From assembly GCF_030286555.1 (NCBI RefSeq), contig NZ_JASVWF010000002.1, positions 496,001 to 560,000 on the forward strand: a DNA stretch of 64,000 bases, given 5' to 3'. The stretch comes from Actinomycetospora termitidis. GTDB lineage: Bacteria; Actinomycetota; Actinomycetes; Mycobacteriales; Pseudonocardiaceae. The translations under genes and the position numbers were made by a program. The notes beneath the pieces were generated by a model. It did not search any database. It saw only the letters and a list, made by a program, of their open reading frames with translations, and was not told the origin of the DNA. This document shows, one piece after another, positions 34,916 through 43,705 of the stretch (the stretch's first letter is position 1; every line of letters starts with the position of its first letter).

Positions 34916-37900
34916 TCACGCCCGGATGCGCAGGCCCTTCGGGCTGTTGCGGAAGCCCGCCTCCGACAACGCCTCCGCGAGGGCCCCGTCGAGCGCGCTC
35001 GACCCGTCGGTCCGCTCCACCGACAACCCGCCGAGCGAGCCGTCGCGCACCGCCGAGGTCAGGGCGTTGGCGGCCTCGGTCAGCCGCTCGACGTCGTCGG
35101 TGAACGACAGCAGCGACTTCCCCCCGCGCTCGACGTAGATCGTCGGTTCGCCGTCGGTGAGGACCACGAGCGAACCGGCCTTGCGCCCGGGACGGTGGCC
35201 GGAGGACCCGTCCTGCGACGCGCGGGTGGGCGGCCACTCCAGCGCGGCGCCCCACGGCTGGGCGGGATCGGTCGCGGCGAGGACGAGAGCGCCCTGGCCG
35301 CGGGCCGAGGCGTCGTCGTCCCGGGAGGTCGCGCGGAGCCGGTCGATCGCCCCGGGGACGGCGAACTGCGCCGCCCCGAGCCCCTCGACGACGTACCCGC
35401 GCCGGCACCGCCCGGACTCCTCCATCGCCCGCAGCACCGGGTAGATCCCCGCGAAGCCGCCGGTCACCCGCTCGGTGTCGAGGGCCCCGCGCGTCAGCAC
35501 GCCGTGCCGCTCGAGGAACGACTCGGTCCGGGCCTGCGCGCGCCGTGTGGCGTCCTCCTCGCGCTCCGGCACCAGCGACCACCGACCCGCCACCGTCGGC
35601 GGCCCCGTGCGCGACGGCATCTGCGGTCGGCCGACCCGGGCGTAGCGCCCGCGCGACGGCGCCCGGCGCTGCTTGTGTGCGGCCTTCGACCGGCCGCCGC
35701 CGCCCGACACCAGGGCCCGGACCGGCGCGAGCGTGTCGTTCGTGGCGAACCCGGCCCACACCAGGTCCCACAGCGCCTCGACGGTCGTCGGGTCGTCGGG
35801 GATCGTCTCCCCGGCGTCGCGCAGGAGGGTCCCGGCGCGGTCGGCGAGCGTGCGGAAGAAGAGCGCCCCGCCACCGTCCATGGCCTCGAGCAGCGCCCGG
35901 TGCAGTGGTGTGTCGGCGAGGTCGGCCTCCGGGTCGGGCAGCATCAGGTCGGCCACGTCGGCCGGCGCCGCCGCGAGCCAGCCGTCGCCGCCGGAGAGCG
36001 TGCCGCACCCGGTCCAGATCACCTCGCCGGCGCTGGTCAGCTCGTCGAGCAGCGCGGGGGTGTACCCGGGCAGGCGCGTCGGCAGCACCAGGGACTCCCA
36101 CGCGCTGGCGGGGACCGGTGCTCCGGCGAGCTGCTCGACGACGTTGAGGACGTCGTCCGGGCTCGGCGCCCGGCGGCGTCGTCCGCCGATGCCGTGCCAC
36201 GACGGCAGGAACCGCCCCAGCGCCGCCGGCTCGACCGGTTCGACCTCGGCCCGCAGCCGGGCGAGCGACCCGCGGCGGATCCTCCGCAGCACCTCGGCGT
36301 CGCAGAAGTCGATGCCGCCGTCGGGTGCTCCGCTCTCACCCGGCACCGGTGGCGCGTCGGTCGGCCGCAGTTCGCCGCGCACCAGACGTCCGGCGCCCGC
36401 CATCCGCTCGAGCACCGAGGACACGACGGCCGGCCCGAGGCCGAACCGTCGGGCCGCGGCGGACGCCGGGAAGGGACCCCGGGTGCGGGCGTACCGGGCG
36501 AGGAGGTCGCCCAGCGGGTCGGCCACCGGCTCGGTGAACGCCTCCGGCACGCCCACCGGAAGGCCGGCACCCAGGGCGTCCCGCAGGCGTCCGGCGTCCT
36601 CGATCGCGACCCACCGGGACTCGCCCGCGATCTTGACCCGCAGTGCACGGCGCGCGGTCTCCAGCTCCGCGAGCCACTCCTCGCGCACGCCGCGCTGCGC
36701 CGCCTCCGCGGTGGAGAGGTCGCCGACGAAGCGCAGCAGGTCGGCCGTGCCCTCGACGTCGCGCACGTGCCGCTCGGGGTCGGTGCGCTGCAGGCCGCCC
36801 TCGACCTCGGCGAGCACCTCGACGTCGAGCAGCTCGCGGATCGCCTCGGACCCGAGCAGCTCCGCGAGCAGCGTCGAGTCCAGCGACAGCGCCGCGGCTC
36901 GCCGCTCGGCCAGCGGGGCGTCCATCTCGTAGAGGAACATCCCGACGTACCCGAACATCAGCGTCCGCGCGAACGGCGAGGGTGACGGCGTGGCGACGTC
37001 GACGACCTGCACCGTCCGGGACCGCACGTCGTGCATCAGCTCGACGAGCCCGGGCACGTCGTAGACGTCCTGGAGGCACTCCCGGTAGGTCTCGAGCACC
37101 ACCGGGAACTGCTCGTACTTCGACGCCACGCTGAGCAGCTGGGCGGCCTTCTGCCGCTGCTGCCACAGCGGCGTCCGCCGCGTCGGGTCGCGGCGGGGGA
37201 GCAGCAGGGACCGGGCCGCGCACTCCCGGAAGCGGGCCGCGAACATGGCCGAGCCGCTCACCTCGGCGGTGACCATCTGGTCGACCTCGTCGGGGTCGAG
37301 CAGGATGTCCTCGGCCCCGGGGAGGATCTCCGCGCCGGCCTCGTCGAGGGTGTCCGGCAGCCGCAGCACGATCCCGTCGTCGGCCGAGGCCGCCGAGACC
37401 TCCAGTCCGCGCTGCTCGCGGAACCGTGCCGCGATCGCGAGCGCCCACGGCGCGTTGACCTGCGCACCGAACGGGGAGTGCACGACGATCCGCCAGTCGC
37501 CCAGCTCGTCGCGGAACCGCTCGACCACGATCGTCCGGTCGCTCGGGACGTGCCGCGTCGACTCCCGCTGCTCGCCGAGGTAGCCGATGAGGTTGTCGAC
37601 CGCCCAGGCGTCCAGCCCGGCCGCCGTCGCACGCTCACGGGCCACCGAGTCGTCGGCCGCGGCGACCTCGCGCACGAAGGCGCCCAGCGCACGCCCGAGC
37701 TCCAGCGGCCGGCCCTGCGCGTCGCCCTTCCAGAACGGCATCCGCGCCGGGACGCCGGGCGCGGGCTCGGCGATCACCCGGTCACGCGTGATGTCCAGGA
37801 CCCGCCAGCTCGTGGACCCCAGCAGGAACGTGTCGCCCGCCCGCGACTCGTAGACCATCTCCTCGTCGAGCTCGCCGACCCGCGACCCGCCGGTGCCGTT

Positions 37901-39673
37901 CTCCCCGGACCCCGGCGTCACGACCGTGTACAGCCCGCGGTCGGGGATCGTGCCGCCGGAGGTCACCGCGAGCCGCTGGGCCCCCGGCCGCCCGGCCAGC
38001 TCGTCGGTGACGCGGTCCCACGTGATCCGCGGCCGCAGCTCGCCGAAGTCCTCGCTCGGGTAGCGGCCCGCGAGCATGTCCAGCACCGACGTCACCGCCG
38101 AGTCGGGCAGTCCCGAGAACGGGGCCGCGCGGCGGACCAGCGCCGTGAGGTCGGTCAGCGACCAGTTCTCCATCACGGTCATCGCCACGACGTGCTGGGC
38201 GAGGACGTCGAGCGGGTTGCGCGGGTAGCGCATCGCCTCGATCTTCCCCCCGGCCATCCGCTCGGCCACCACCGCGCACGACACGAGGTCGCCCCGGTAC
38301 TTGGGGAACACCACGCCCTCGGAGACCGCGCCGACCTGGTGGCCCGCACGCCCGACCCGCTGCAGCCCGCTGGCCACCGACGGCGGCGCCTCCACCTGCA
38401 CCACGAGGTCGACCGCACCCATGTCGATGCCCAGCTCCAGGCTCGACGTCGCCACCACGCACGGCAGCTGCCCGGACTTCAGCGCCTCCTCGACCAGGGT
38501 GCGCTGGGTACGGCTCATCGACCCGTGGTGGGCCCGCGCCACGATCACCTCGGCCGGCTCGGCGACCCCGGACTGGCCGACCGCCTCCGCCGGGAAGGGC
38601 CCCTTCGTGACGGCCGGCGTCGGCTCGTCGTCCTGGTCCTCCTCGTCGCCGTCGTCCAGGTCGACCGGCTCGGACTCCGCGGCCTGCATCGCCGCCCGCT
38701 CGGTGGCGAGCTCGTTGATCCGCGCGGTCAGCCGCTCGGCCAGCCGCCGCGAGTTCGCGAAGACGATCGTGGAGCGGTGGGCCTCGACGAGGTCGAGCAC
38801 CTTCTCCTGCACCGCGGGCCAGATCGACGCCCGCTGTGCCGCCCCGGCCGCCGAGCCCTCGACCTCCTCCTCGACGCCCGGACCGCTCTGGTTGTCGCCC
38901 GCGTCCAGCGCACTCATGTCCTCGACGGGGACGACCACGCCGACCTGCACGACCTTCGTCGACTCCGGCTGCACCACGCGCACGGGCCGCCCACCCGCGA
39001 GGAAGGTGGAGACCTCCTCGACCGGCCGCACCGTCGCCGAGAGCCCGATCCGCTGGGCGGGCGCGTCGAGCAGGGTGTCCAGTCGCTCCAGCGACAGCGC
39101 CAGGTGCGCGCCGCGCTTCGACGCGAGCACCGCGTGCACCTCGTCGACGATCACGGTGTCGACGCCGCGCAGGGACTCCCGCGCGGCCGAGGTGAGCAGC
39201 AGGAACAGCGACTCGGGGGTGGTGACGAGGACGTCGGGCGGCGTGCGGTTGAAGGTGCGGCGCTCGTCGGCCGGGGTGTCGCCGGTGCGGGAGCCGACGG
39301 TGATGTCCGGCTCGGGCAGCCCGAGCCGGTGGGTGGCCTGGCGCAGGCCGGCGAGCGGCGAGCGGAGGTTGCGCTGCACGTCGACGGTGAGCGCCTTCAT
39401 CGGCGAGACGTAGAGGACGCGACACCGGCGCTGCGGCTCCTCGGGCAGCGGCGCGGCGGCGAGCCGGTCGAGCGCCCAGAGGAAGGCCGCGAGGGTCTTG
39501 CCGGACCCGGTCGGCGCGACGACCAGGGCGTGCTCGCCGTCGGCGACCGCGTCCCAGGCGCCGGCCTGCGCCGCGGTCGGCTCACCGAAGGCGCCGGTGA
39601 ACCAGTCGCGCGTGGCGGGGGAGAAGCGGTCGAGAACGGTCACAGCGTCATGGATACCCCGAGGGTCCGACAC
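34916..39673 (-). CDS. lhr: ATP-dependent helicase Lhr (Large helicase-related)
   Basis: 1585 residues. SF2 core: APTGSGKTLAAFLWALDR (Walker A), TVIVDEVHAVLASKRG (DEVH box), GLSATVRPVEEV (motif III), SLELGIDMGAVDLVVQVE and QRVGRAGHQVGAVSEG (motifs V and VI), followed by winged-helix modules and the long Lhr-specific C-terminus. Lhr unwinds RNA:DNA and DNA hybrids and is damage-linked in mycobacteria. An acidic insert (DLDDGDEEDQDDEPT) interrupts the core. Two starts are plausible: GTG 39673, which directly follows the stop of the small membrane ORF, or GTG 39643, seven bases after a TATCCA -10-like box and nearer the usual N-terminus VLDRFSPATRDWF. Confidence 0.92.
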   Translation of the reverse strand: MSDPRGIHDAVTVLDRFSPATRDWFTGAFGEPTAAQAGAWDAVADGEHALVVAPTGSGKTLAAFLWALDRLAAAPLPEEPQRRCRVLYVSPMKALTVDVQRNLRSPLAGLRQATHRLGLPEPDITVGSRTGDTPADERRTFNRTPPDVLVTTPESLFLLLTSAARESLRGVDTVIVDEVHAVLASKRGAHLALSLERLDTLLDAPAQRIGLSATVRPVEEVSTFLAGGRPVRVVQPESTKVVQVGVVVPVEDMSALDAGDNQSGPGVEEEVEGSAAGAAQRASIWPAVQEKVLDLVEAHRSTIVFANSRRLAERLTARINELATERAAMQAAESEPVDLDDGDEEDQDDEPTPAVTKGPFPAEAVGQSGVAEPAEVIVARAHHGSMSRTQRTLVEEALKSGQLPCVVATSSLELGIDMGAVDLVVQVEAPPSVASGLQRVGRAGHQVGAVSEGVVFPKYRGDLVSCAVVAERMAGGKIEAMRYPRNPLDVLAQHVVAMTVMENWSLTDLTALVRRAAPFSGLPDSAVTSVLDMLAGRYPSEDFGELRPRITWDRVTDELAGRPGAQRLAVTSGGTIPDRGLYTVVTPGSGENGTGGSRVGELDEEMVYESRAGDTFLLGSTSWRVLDITRDRVIAEPAPGVPARMPFWKGDAQGRPLELGRALGAFVREVAAADDSVARERATAAGLDAWAVDNLIGYLGEQRESTRHVPSDRTIVVERFRDELGDWRIVVHSPFGAQVNAPWALAIAARFREQRGLEVSAASADDGIVLRLPDTLDEAGAEILPGAEDILLDPDEVDQMVTAEVSGSAMFAARFRECAARSLLLPRRDPTRRTPLWQQRQKAAQLLSVASKYEQFPVVLETYRECLQDVYDVPGLVELMHDVRSRTVQVVDVATPSPSPFARTLMFGYVGMFLYEMDAPLAERRAAALSLDSTLLAELLGSEAIRELLDVEVLAEVEGGLQRTDPERHVRDVEGTADLLRFVGDLSTAEAAQRGVREEWLAELETARRALRVKIAGESRWVAIEDAGRLRDALGAGLPVGVPEAFTEPVADPLGDLLARYARTRGPFPASAAARRFGLGPAVVSSVLERMAGAGRLVRGELRPTDAPPVPGESGAPDGGIDFCDAEVLRRIRRGSLARLRAEVEPVEPAALGRFLPSWHGIGGRRRRAPSPDDVLNVVEQLAGAPVPASAWESLVLPTRLPGYTPALLDELTSAGEVIWTGCGTLSGGDGWLAAAPADVADLMLPDPEADLADTPLHRALLEAMDGGGALFFRTLADRAGTLLRDAGETIPDDPTTVEALWDLVWAGFATNDTLAPVRALVSGGGGRSKAAHKQRRAPSRGRYARVGRPQMPSRTGPPTVAGRWSLVPEREEDATRRAQARTESFLERHGVLTRGALDTERVTGGFAGIYPVLRAMEESGRCRRGYVVEGLGAAQFAVPGAIDRLRATSRDDDASARGQGALVLAATDPAQPWGAALEWPPTRASQDGSSGHRPGRKAGSLVVLTDGEPTIYVERGGKSLLSFTDDVERLTEAANALTSAVRDGSLGGLSVERTDGSSALDGALAEALSEAGFRNSPKGLRIRA

Positions 39674-39808
39674 TCACCGTCTCTGCGAGAACCACCAGCG
39701 CAGCAGCACGACGAGCGCGGCCACCAGGCCGAGCACCGCGAGGACCGGTCCGAGCCACTCGTAGCCCGCCGGGGTCGGCATACCGATCTGCGCGAACACG
39801 ACATCCAC
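39674..39808 (-). CDS. Small single-pass membrane protein
   Basis: 44 residues from a GTG: a short polar N-terminus (VDVVFAQIGMPTPAGYEWLG), one membrane segment PVLAVLGLVAALVVLL, and the tail RWWFSQRR. The stop is immediately followed by the outermost lhr start (TGA-GTG). TAGTCT lies exactly seven bases before the GTG, so it looks leaderless. Codon third positions are G/C-rich. Unknown function; could be a real small protein that couples to lhr. Confidence 0.55.
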   Translation of the reverse strand: MDVVFAQIGMPTPAGYEWLGPVLAVLGLVAALVVLLRWWFSQRR

Positions 39809-39815
39809 GACACCG

Positions 39816-39821
39816 AGACTA
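39816..39821 (-). promoter_or_regulatory. -10 box TAGTCT of the small membrane ORF/lhr
   Basis: Seven bases before GTG 39808 on the minus strand. Its first three bases (TAG) are also the stop codon of the upstream response-regulator gene. Confidence 0.45.
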
Positions 39822-40487
39822 CCGACCGCCCGGCACCGTCAGACCCGCGTCGCGCGCCAGCAGCGCGAGCTGTGTGCGGTTCTCCAGGTCGAGCTTGGTG
39901 AGCGCGCCGGACAGGTAGGTCTTCACCGTCGACAGTGAGAGCAGGAGCTCGGCCGCGATCCGCGCGTTGCCCCAGCCCTGCCCGACGGCGGCCGCCACGG
40001 CCCGCTCCTGCTCGGAGAGGGCGGCGAGCCGGTCGGTGGCCTCCCGGGCGGGGTTCGGGCCGCCCGTCGCCGCGGTGATGACCCGCCGCGCCACCCCGGG
40101 CGACAGGCTCGGCTCATTCCGCGCCGCGCGCCGCACCGCGTCCTCGATCTCCGCGGGCGCCGTGTCCTTCACCAGGTAGCCGACCGCGCCCGCCCGGAGC
40201 GCGTCGAGGACGTCGTCGTCGGACTCGAACGTGGTCAGGACCAGGACGGCGGGGGCGTCCGCACGCGTGGCCAGGTCGGCCGTCGCGCGGACTCCGTCGA
40301 CCCGGCGCATCCGCAGGTCCATCAGCACGACGTCCGGGGCGTGCTCGGCGACCGCGGCCGGCACCTCGTCGCCGTCGGCCGCCTCGCCGACCACCTCGAG
40401 GTCGTCGGCGCCGCCGAGCATCAGCCGCAGCCCCGACCGCACGAGCGCGTCGTCGTCGACGATCAGGACGCGGATCACGCGGGTCAC
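39819..40487 (-). CDS. NarL/FixJ-family response regulator
   Basis: 222 residues. The receiver domain has VLIVDDDALVRSG, the phospho-acceptor Asp in VVLMDLRMRRVDG and Lys in LVKDTAPAE. The LuxR-type helix-turn-helix is at about 150-215 (LSEQERAVAAAVGQGWGNAR, then LSLSTVKTYLSGALTKL). The GTG start overlaps the kinase stop by four bases, so the pair is co-translated. Target genes are not visible here. Confidence 0.92.
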   Translation of the reverse strand: MTRVIRVLIVDDDALVRSGLRLMLGGADDLEVVGEAADGDEVPAAVAEHAPDVVLMDLRMRRVDGVRATADLATRADAPAVLVLTTFESDDDVLDALRAGAVGYLVKDTAPAEIEDAVRRAARNEPSLSPGVARRVITAATGGPNPAREATDRLAALSEQERAVAAAVGQGWGNARIAAELLLSLSTVKTYLSGALTKLDLENRTQLALLARDAGLTVPGGR

Positions 40488-41668
40488 GTCCCTGCCCGCC
40501 AGGGCACCCGCACGGCGACCCGGAAGGACCCGCCGTCGGGACCGCAGGAGAGCACCCGGCCGCCCGCGAGCTCGACCCGCTCGCTGATCCCCACGAGGCC
40601 CGCGCCCGCCCCCGCGGTCGGGCGACCGCCCGACGTCGGGACCGGGAGCGGGTTGACGACGTCGAGCTCGGCGTCGGCTCCGGGACGCCCGCGCAGGCGG
40701 ACCTCGATCGGCCGGCCGGGGGCGTGCCGCGTCGCGTTCGTGAGCGCCTCCTGGGTGATGCGGTAGAGCGTGCGCCCGCTCTCGGCGGGCACGGCGGCGG
40801 CCCCGCCGTCGAGGTCGTCGTGCAGCGCCACGTCGGCTCCGGCGGCCCGGACCCCCTCGACGAGGCGGTCGAGGTCCGCGAGCGTCGGCTGCGGCGCCCG
40901 GCCGGAGGAGTCCACCTCGTCGACGTCGGCCCGGAGCACCCCGAGGATCGCCCGCAGGTCGTTCAGGGCGTCCTGGGCGCCGCGACGGATGACGTCGAGC
41001 GCGTCGTCGAGCTCGGCGGGCTCGACCGAGCGTCCGCCGCCGCGGCGGTGGGCGAGCGCCGCCGCGTGCATGGACACCAGCGAGAGTCGGTGGGCGAGCA
41101 CGTCGTGCATCTCGCGAGCGATCCGCGTGCGTTCGCCGGTGCGCGCCGCCTCGGCCCGCAGGGCGGCCTCGCGCTCGGCCCGCTCGGCGCGTTCGACCAG
41201 GGAGTCCAGCAGCTGGCGCCGCGCGCGCACCGCGGCCCCGGTCCCGATCACGGCCGCCGAGATCGCGGCGGCGTAGGCGAGCGACCCCCAGGACGACTCC
41301 GCCGGGGTGAGCGCGCGGAACGTCCACTGGAGGGGGCTCGCCGCCAGGGAGACGGCGATGACGACGGCGGCGACGTACCACGGCCGCCGGAGGGCGAGCG
41401 CGAAGGCCGCCACCGGGCCGGCGAGCCACGCGGTCGTCACGACCAGCCCCAGGACGGACACGGCCACCGTCACGGCGAGGGGGGCGCGGCGCCGGGCCAG
41501 GAGGAGCGCGGCCGCCACCAGCCCGCCCACGAGGTCCACCCACCACCAGGCCGGTGCCTCGACCGGGACGACGGGGGAGTACGGACCGAGCACCATCCAC
41601 ACGCCGAGCAGCGCGACGGCGAGCGCGCCGACGTCGGCGAGTCGACGGCGTGCACCGGTGTCCGTCAC
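40484..41668 (-). CDS. NarL-partner sensor histidine kinase (HisKA_3)
   Basis: 394 residues. Four to six membrane segments (residues 12-150), a short coiled linker, then the phosphorylation helix RTRIAREMHDVLAHRLSLVS with its histidine, and a HATPase_c domain (ITQEALTNATRHAPGRPIEV, then GAGAGLVGISERVELAGG). No extracellular sensing domain, so it is of the intramembrane-sensing DesK-like kind. Divergent from the glycosyltransferase gene across 132 bases. Confidence 0.92.
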   Translation of the reverse strand: MTDTGARRRLADVGALAVALLGVWMVLGPYSPVVPVEAPAWWWVDLVGGLVAAALLLARRRAPLAVTVAVSVLGLVVTTAWLAGPVAAFALALRRPWYVAAVVIAVSLAASPLQWTFRALTPAESSWGSLAYAAAISAAVIGTGAAVRARRQLLDSLVERAERAEREAALRAEAARTGERTRIAREMHDVLAHRLSLVSMHAAALAHRRGGGRSVEPAELDDALDVIRRGAQDALNDLRAILGVLRADVDEVDSSGRAPQPTLADLDRLVEGVRAAGADVALHDDLDGGAAAVPAESGRTLYRITQEALTNATRHAPGRPIEVRLRGRPGADAELDVVNPLPVPTSGGRPTAGAGAGLVGISERVELAGGRVLSCGPDGGSFRVAVRVPWRAGT

Positions 41669-41800
41669 GGGACGGACGGTAGCGCCGCCCCCCGACGGTC
41701 CGCCTCGTCCGAAGGTCGACCACCCGGTGGCCGAAGGTCGACCCGACCGGGGACGAACACCGGAGGCGCGGACCGGCCCGCCCGGACCAGGCTCGTCGTC

Positions 41801-43273
41801 ATGGTCACCGAGACGTCCGCGCCCGAGTCGCCCCGACCCGTCGCCGCATGGGCCGTCGCGCCCCTCGCGTCATCCGTCGGAGCCGTCGCCGGCGTCGTCG
41901 GGCTCGTCCACCTCGTGCTGTCGTTCGCCGACGGCCGCTGGTTCGACGAGATGCTGATGCTCGCGATCGGCCGGCACCACCTCGACTGGGGCTCCGCCGA
42001 CCAGCCTCCCGTCGCGCCGCTGCTCGCCGCCGCGGCCGACGCGCTCGCCCCGGACCAGCAGTGGCTGATGCGCCTGCCCGCGGTCCTCGCGACGGCGGGC
42101 GCGGTGCTCCTGGCGGGCCTGATCGCCCGCGAGCTCGGGGGCGACGGCCGCGCCCAGACCCTCGCCGCGCTGGCCCAGGCCACCGGGATCTGGGCCGCCT
42201 TCTACGGGCACTGGCTGACGCCCTACGCGCTGGAGCCCGTCGAGTGGCTGGCGCTGGCGTGGCTGGTGGTGCGCTGGGTGCGGGTGCGCGACGACCGGCT
42301 CCTGGTCGCCCTCGGCCTGGTGACGGGGGTCGCGGCGCAGACCAAGTTCCAGGTGCTGCTGCTGGGCGCGGTGTTGGTCGTGGCTGTCGCCGTGTGCGGC
42401 CCGCGGGCGCTCCTGCGGCGCCCGGCCCTGGGGGTGGGGGTCCTGCTGGCCGCGGTGATCGCCGCGCCGACGCTGGTCTGGCAGGCCCTGCACGGGTGGC
42501 CGCAGCTGGCCATGGGCCCGGTCGTGGCCGGGGAGGCCGAGTACCTCTACGGCGGCCGGCCCGGGGTGGCCGTCCAGCTGGTCGTCGGGGCCGGTCTGCT
42601 CGGTGCCGTGCTCGGCAGCTACGGCCTCGTGCGTCTCCTCCGCCGCCCCGACCTGCGGTTCCTGGGGGTGACGACGGTGGCGCTCGCGGTCTTCTTCGTC
42701 GTCACCGGCGGGCGGCCCTACTACCTCGCCGGGCTCTACGGGCTCCTCGCCGCGGCCGGGGCGGTCGGCCTGCAGCGGCGCCGGGAGGCGGGGCGCACGC
42801 GGTGGCGGTGGGTGGCGTGGCCGGCGTCGGCCCTGAGCGTCGCCCTGGCGGCCGTCGTGCTGCACCTCGGGACGAGCAGCGCGAGCCCGGAGGTGCCCGA
42901 GCGGGTCGCGGACGGGACGGCGGCGGCGTACGCGGCGCTGCCCGCGGGGCTGCGGGACCGGACGGCGATCGTCGGCGAGTCCTACATCTACGCGACCTAC
43001 GTCGACGTGTACTCGGCGCGGCTCGGGACCCCGGGGGCCCACTCGCTCAACCGCAGCTACGGGTACTTCGCCCCGCCGTCGGAGGATCTGGACGCGGCGC
43101 TCTGGATCGGGACCGGGCCGGGGCCGCTCCGGGGGTCGTTCGCCGCCGCCCGGCAGGTCGCCACGCTCGGCGACGCCCGGGACCCGGACAGCACCCAGCT
43201 GTGGCTGCTCACCGGCCGTCAGGAGCCGTGGTCGTCGATCTGGGACCGGGAGCGCCACCTCGACGTCTCCTGA
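41801..43273 (+). CDS. GT39-family (ArnT-like) membrane glycosyltransferase
   Basis: 490 residues, about 11 membrane segments. WFDEMLMLAIGRHHLDWGSA then DQPPVAPLLAA is the first-loop signature of ArnT/PMT-type transferases that use polyprenyl-phosphate sugars; the Asp of FDE is the probable catalytic base. KFQVLLLGAVLVVAVAV and YYLAGLYGLLAAAGAVG are typical later segments. The acceptor (protein, lipid or cell-wall glycan) is unknown. Confidence 0.8.
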   Translation: MVTETSAPESPRPVAAWAVAPLASSVGAVAGVVGLVHLVLSFADGRWFDEMLMLAIGRHHLDWGSADQPPVAPLLAAAADALAPDQQWLMRLPAVLATAGAVLLAGLIARELGGDGRAQTLAALAQATGIWAAFYGHWLTPYALEPVEWLALAWLVVRWVRVRDDRLLVALGLVTGVAAQTKFQVLLLGAVLVVAVAVCGPRALLRRPALGVGVLLAAVIAAPTLVWQALHGWPQLAMGPVVAGEAEYLYGGRPGVAVQLVVGAGLLGAVLGSYGLVRLLRRPDLRFLGVTTVALAVFFVVTGGRPYYLAGLYGLLAAAGAVGLQRRREAGRTRWRWVAWPASALSVALAAVVLHLGTSSASPEVPERVADGTAAAYAALPAGLRDRTAIVGESYIYATYVDVYSARLGTPGAHSLNRSYGYFAPPSEDLDAALWIGTGPGPLRGSFAAARQVATLGDARDPDSTQLWLLTGRQEPWSSIWDRERHLDVS

Positions 43274-43303
43274 GGGGCTGGTTCCCGACGACCGGTGGGG
43301 ACC

Positions 43304-43309
43304 TACCCT
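43304..43309 (+). promoter_or_regulatory. -10 box of a leaderless DUF3046 promoter
   Basis: TACCCT, seven bases before GTG 43317; no Shine-Dalgarno sequence. Confidence 0.45.
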
Positions 43310-43316
43310 CGACGGC

Positions 43317-43511
43317 GTGCGCCTGACCCACTTCCGGCAGCTCATGGAGGACGAGTTCGGTGCCGTGCGCGCCTCCTCGATCGCCCGGGACCACGTGTTC
43401 TCCGCGCTGGACGGCCGGACCGTGGAGCAGGCGCTGGAGGACGGTGACGAGCCCCGTGACGTCTGGCGCGCGGTCTGCGCCGAGTTCGACGTGCCGGCGT
43501 CGCGACGATGA
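43317..43511 (+). CDS. DUF3046 protein
   Basis: 64 residues, the whole DUF3046 domain (LTHFRQLMEDEFG, then RDHVFSALDGRTVEQALEDG). It lies just before recA in most actinobacteria (Rv2738c in M. tuberculosis). Function unknown; a small helical cytosolic protein. Confidence 0.88.
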   Translation: MRLTHFRQLMEDEFGAVRASSIARDHVFSALDGRTVEQALEDGDEPRDVWRAVCAEFDVPASRR

Positions 43512-43545
43512 GGTCGGAGACGACCGGCGTGTCCCCCTGCGGGAT

Positions 43546-43559
43546 CGAACACGTGTTCG
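43546..43559. promoter_or_regulatory. LexA SOS box of recA
   Basis: CGAACACGTGTTCG, a perfect palindrome matching the actinobacterial SOS box, directly before a TACTCT -10 at 43562-43567. It lies 147 bases before the recA start. LexA would repress this promoter until DNA damage. Confidence 0.93.
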
Positions 43560-43642
43560 TCTACTCTGAACGCCGTAGGCGGTTGTCCCCACCGGCACCG
43601 ACCGCCCCCGTTGTCCACAGCCGCAGACCACCGCGCACGACG

Positions 43643-43665
43643 TTGTCGGACCCCTGACCTAACGT
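43643..43665 (+). promoter_or_regulatory. RecA-NDp promoter (LexA-independent, ClgR-type)
   Basis: TTGTCGGAC-N8-TAACGT closely fits the actinobacterial RecA-NDp consensus (TTGTCRGTG-N8-TANNNT), which drives damage-inducible genes without LexA and is activated by ClgR. A clgR gene is present at 16523. Confidence 0.82.
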
Positions 43666-43705
43666 CGCCGCCGAAAGCCACACCCGTCCCGAGGGGGAAC
43701 CCCGA

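Noticed and set aside
40724-41800. Plus-strand upstream extension of the glycosyltransferase
   Set aside because: It overlaps the well-supported kinase gene on the other strand, and the extension has no recognisable domain. ATG 41801 starts just before the first membrane segment.
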